Source: Strix aluco (lineage: Eukaryota; Chordata; Aves; Strigiformes; Strigidae). From it: a DNA stretch of 64,000 nt. The notes below the pieces were generated by a model. It was given only the letters and a program-made list of their open reading frames with translations, searched no databases and had not been told where the DNA came from. Shown piece by piece: positions 60,308 through 64,000 of this stretch (its first letter is position 1; the number at the start of each line of letters is the position of its first letter). Made by a program: the position numbers and the translations under genes. The stretch lies in assembly GCF_031877795.1 (NCBI RefSeq), contig NC_133931.1:19289764-19353763 (forward strand), given 5' to 3'.

Positions 60308-63300
60308 GTGTCCTGTTGCTGACAAGAATACATTATCCATTTATCAAGCATTTATCAACATGTGTTTCTCCAAAAGTAATTCTATGTTCTGAAGAGGTTG
60401 CCAAAGGATTTCTGGTTAGCAACATAAACTGGTGTCTGAAAAATTTAATCTGATATTTCTTCTTGTATTCATACAAACTGTCTCCTCTGTTTTGTGTATA
60501 CATAACTTTGTGTGAGTGTGTGTTTGTATACACACTGATGTATTCTCTATCAGTGACAATCATTTTACCATTTCTGTTATGCTATTTGATATTTATATCT
60601 GAAGATATTTATAGGAGTACAACTATATGAGGCACATAGAGACTTCATATCCATCTGTCTTGCTAATCAAAAACAGGACAAAAAATCTGATTTATACCCA
60701 CAAATGCAGAAGAAACTGCCCTATGTGATTCAACTCTTTATCAATAACTGTCCAGATATTTTTTTCAGACCTAAGTGTGAAACTTTGAGTGTTCAAAAAT
60801 ACTTCCCTCAATTTTTTTTATAGCTTCTGAAAGGTTTCAAGATAACCTCATGAATATTAGTATACTGAGCTTGACAGCTTTCTTCTAGGTTAAGTAAGTA
60901 ATGGTATTTAACATATATCTGGTTTAGGGACTAATATGGCCAATGTGTCAGCTCTTGGATGATGCACTCTTAGACCTGAGCAGAACTGCTCTCACGTATG
61001 GTGTGAGGCTTTGGTCAAGAGATCTGATATCAGATATGCTGAGGACCTGTCACTCTGTGTCACTTGTTTATTGGGCCTGTCTTTGAAACCAAACCCTTTT
61101 TTGGTTTCAAAACCCAATTGTCGAATTATTGACAAATATAGTTTCAGGTTGCAAACCTTCAGCCCCAAATTCTCTCTTTAAGAACCTTGTGTCAGTTGCA
61201 TGGAAAATTGGCAAAAAGATAAGACTAAAATCCACCTTCTACATGGCTGCTTGCAAAGGTCTGCAGCTTTCATTGAATCCAAAGTGCAGAGGTCTCAGGG
61301 GTCTGGGCACTTACACTGGGATTACAGGGGAAATATCATTCCCAGATATACAGATAGAAGTCTCTACAACAAGCCCAGGATGCATTTGGGTTTGGGAGAC
61401 ATCTGTAAAGGAGTATAACATTTCAAGAGCTGTTCTGTATCAGCTCAGCTTAAAAATCATTCTGCTATGGACAGCGAGATGCCAGACTATCCACCACTGT
61501 GCCACGTTTGAGAGTTTGATGGAACACATGAAATGCATAGATCTTGCAGTGATCTTATATTCACCAGCAAAATGTCAAGTTTTCAGTTATGTGAATGCTT
61601 TCTAATAGTGCCCTGCAGGCTAATAGAGACTGCAGGCAGTGGTTTCATCACATCATGTCAGGACGCTTGTAATAGAAGAGGCTGAAAGGGGATCTGATCT
61701 ATTAACAAAAAAAAGAAACTGAAGAAAAAAAATGGATGAGTCTGCCACTTGCACAATGTCCCTCTAGTTATCAGTGTCTCCATTAAGGGGAAAAGGAGAT
61801 ACAAGCTGAAAAGCTACAAAGAGGGAAATGTGCACATTTACACTGAGCAGCTCATGCCTCTAGCATGTACCAAGTCATGTCTGCTTCTTGTTTATTCTTT
61901 CTTTGCATATGCACATCTGTATTAAGCTCTTTATTTTCTTCTGACTTGAAGATGAATTATGACTGTTTGTGAGCACTTCAGATTTTATACTCCAGCTGTT
62001 TTTCCATGTCCTAGTTGTAGTTTTCCTATAACCAGATGTCAGTGGTTCAGCTGATTAATCTCGCTGGCGTCCAGTCACAAGCACAGCTGCAGCCACTTTT
62101 CTAATGATGGCCAGATATAACACCCTTTGCACTGCTCTAAAATTTTGTCTGCACAGTCCATCATTTAGCAAGATTAAGAGCCCTATCATACGAATACAGC
62201 AAAGTTCTTGTCATTGTACCAAAGAGACTGAATTTTATGTCCTGTACTGAGCCACTAATACTTTTTTGGAATAGTTTTGCATTTGTTTTTTTCTGAAGAC
62301 TTGAGCGGGCAGAACCCTAAAATACTATCACCTTGAGGAAGATCTCAAAGATAAGATAGACATACCACTCTGGGTTTTTCCACATAATAGCTGTCGTTTC
62401 AGAAAAGTCTGGCTGGATATTTTCCAGTGGAAAGTTTTTCTGATAGGCAATTGTTGATTTGTCTAAAACATAATATCTGCAAAAATATATTGAATTCAAA
62501 GAACGTATGTTGTAAACCTGCCTGCCTGCCCTGACACAGGAGACTCAGATAGTCTGAGGAGCCAGCTACCCCAAAAAACAGGACATCAGCTCAGCTGGGA
62601 TGAGTGGCTTCCAGGTCTCCAGACCCATCCAGGAGAACTTTTGAGTCAAAACTAATTTATTCAAACTCTTTCAAAAGAGATTTTGCTTATTTCCTCTTTT
62701 ATCAGGCTGATTTTAATTTGGGTTATTTTAAATGTAAGGGCTTTACTACAGACTGGAACAAATAGCATCTTAAAATCTTAGGCTGGTCTTTGAAGTTGAG
62801 TTACCTAAAAGTGAGCTCTACAGCCATTCTACTCCAGTGACTCTGGAAAACGTCTTACTGACTTAAATTACTCAGAATAAGGTTCTTAGTTTGCAATAAG
62901 TCACCATTACTGACTTCAGTCAATAGATGTTACATTTTTTACTGAGACATCATTGTACATTTCCCTGATAAAATATGAACTGTAGCATCCCAAAGTACAG
63001 ATAAAGTTACCTACTTACTCCTCATAGACCTTGTGAGATGCCTTTCCATTACTGATCAAGGAAAGCTTTTAGAGTTCCCTTTGGAGTCACTGGCTAAAAA
63101 GCCAAGTGCTGGGCCTTCCTTCCACTGCACTGCAGGTACGAGCAATTGAGATAAATTGACCTCAGGCACATACATAATTAATTGAGCAGAGGGAGCTTAG
63201 AAGACCTGAGAGAAAATTCTCTCTCTTAGAAGACCTGAGACCTGAAGATTCAGAGAATCAAAATTTCAGTCAGAAAGCTGAAGAGAAATCTAAAAGTTGA

Positions 63301-64000
63301 AGAGAAAAGTCAAGAAGTCTTGCTTCAACGCACAGAGGTGATGACAAGGGTATCAGTGTCCTACGCTGGGACAGATGTGTGGTGCCTAGGTTGAGCTCCA
63401 TGTGACTGACATGTGTGTAACTGGGGAAGAAAGTGTCATCAAACACTAGAATATTTTCATACGAGTTTTTTAAGAACGTTTCAAACTCAATCACATCTAC
63501 AGACAGCTGGATTGTATTTTCCTTTTAAAATTAATGCACTTGGTTTAACTACCCATGTATATTGTGCCTTCTTAGCCAAACTGCACAAAATGTGGGATGT
63601 GTACCACAGACTGGTCATGTCTACAACTTTTACAACAGGATGACTAAGGAGTTTTTTGACAAAGAATGTCTCTTCAGTTGCCTGATCCTGAAGTTCTATT
63701 CTCCAAAAATCAATTCAGCTCCCTGCTAGGTACCCAGGTATTGGAATAGATAGTGAATTCAAATTGAACCCTATCAATTGCTTGTTTCTATTATTAGTTG
63801 ATCCCCAAGGTAATTTTATAGCAGACTAAAAAGCTTTAGAGTCCACAGCTCTTCCAGTCATGTATGACCATTCAAGGCAAAGGAAACAATTATCTCCTTT
63901 ATTGTTTGTATATAATCTATCAAATAAATAGAACACTTAAAGAACTACTGATTATGAATAAATTTTGCAGAATTAATCCCATATTTGCAGAAATACCAGG
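60308..64000. other. Gene-desert sequence, no gene seen
   Basis: AT-rich. The longest frame (61129-61605, 158 codons, plus) has no recognised family and no promoter or splice context. A short tandem duplication of TTAGAAGACCTGAGA occurs at about 63197 and 63227. Confidence 0.55.

Noticed and set aside
59909-60392. Frames encoding PFPSL and GKGRE repeats
   Set aside because: Translation of the GGGAA microsatellite, not a gene.
61129-61605. 158-codon plus-strand frame
   Set aside because: Composition and translation look random; the start is not in a strong context and no domain is visible.

Overview
The window looks like nuclear DNA from a bird. It carries a three-coding-exon vertebrate potassium-channel gene and several CR1 retrotransposon fragments. 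The younger CR1 copies end in the ATTCTRTG-type octamer repeat common in bird and other sauropsid genomes. A crocodilian or turtle cannot be fully excluded from sequence reading alone, but the short introns and CR1-dominated repeat content favour a bird.

One protein-coding gene can be supported: KCNV1, encoding the electrically silent voltage-gated K+ channel subunit Kv8.1, on the + strand. Its CpG-island promoter and 5' leader lie at about 4.5-5.57 kb. The coding exons are 5568-6049, 7808-8334 and 14004-14515. They join in phase at GT/AG sites to give a 506-residue protein with a T1 domain, S1-S6, the TVGYGD filter and the altered S6 hinge of modifier subunits. A short 3' UTR with a polyadenylation signal follows, near 14.82 kb.

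The rest of the window (about 49 kb downstream and 4.4 kb upstream) shows no convincing gene. It reads as AT-rich gene desert, which fits the sparse neighbourhood of KCNV1 in other vertebrates (from memory, SYBU/EBAG9 on one side and CSMD3 far away on the other). It contains two young CR1 3' fragments in the + orientation (16.96-18.13 kb and 28.23-28.97 kb), older CR1 pieces (3.4, 18.7, 49.2 and 52.1 kb), an LTR-like block near 40.2-40.8 kb within a GC-richer stretch (38.9-43.9 kb), several long A tracts, and two large pentanucleotide arrays (57.7 and 60.0 kb).

I did not find a new gene system. The most unusual structure is the pair of pentanucleotide arrays. They lie in opposite orientation, have different repeat units, and share the same 15-base non-repetitive boundary sequence. 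This suggests a dispersed element that carries or seeds a microsatellite. Second is the KCNV1 leader: under a plausible splice, a strong-context upstream reading frame would stop exactly on the KCNV1 start codon (ATGA overlap), and a weaker upstream ATG would be in frame with the channel.
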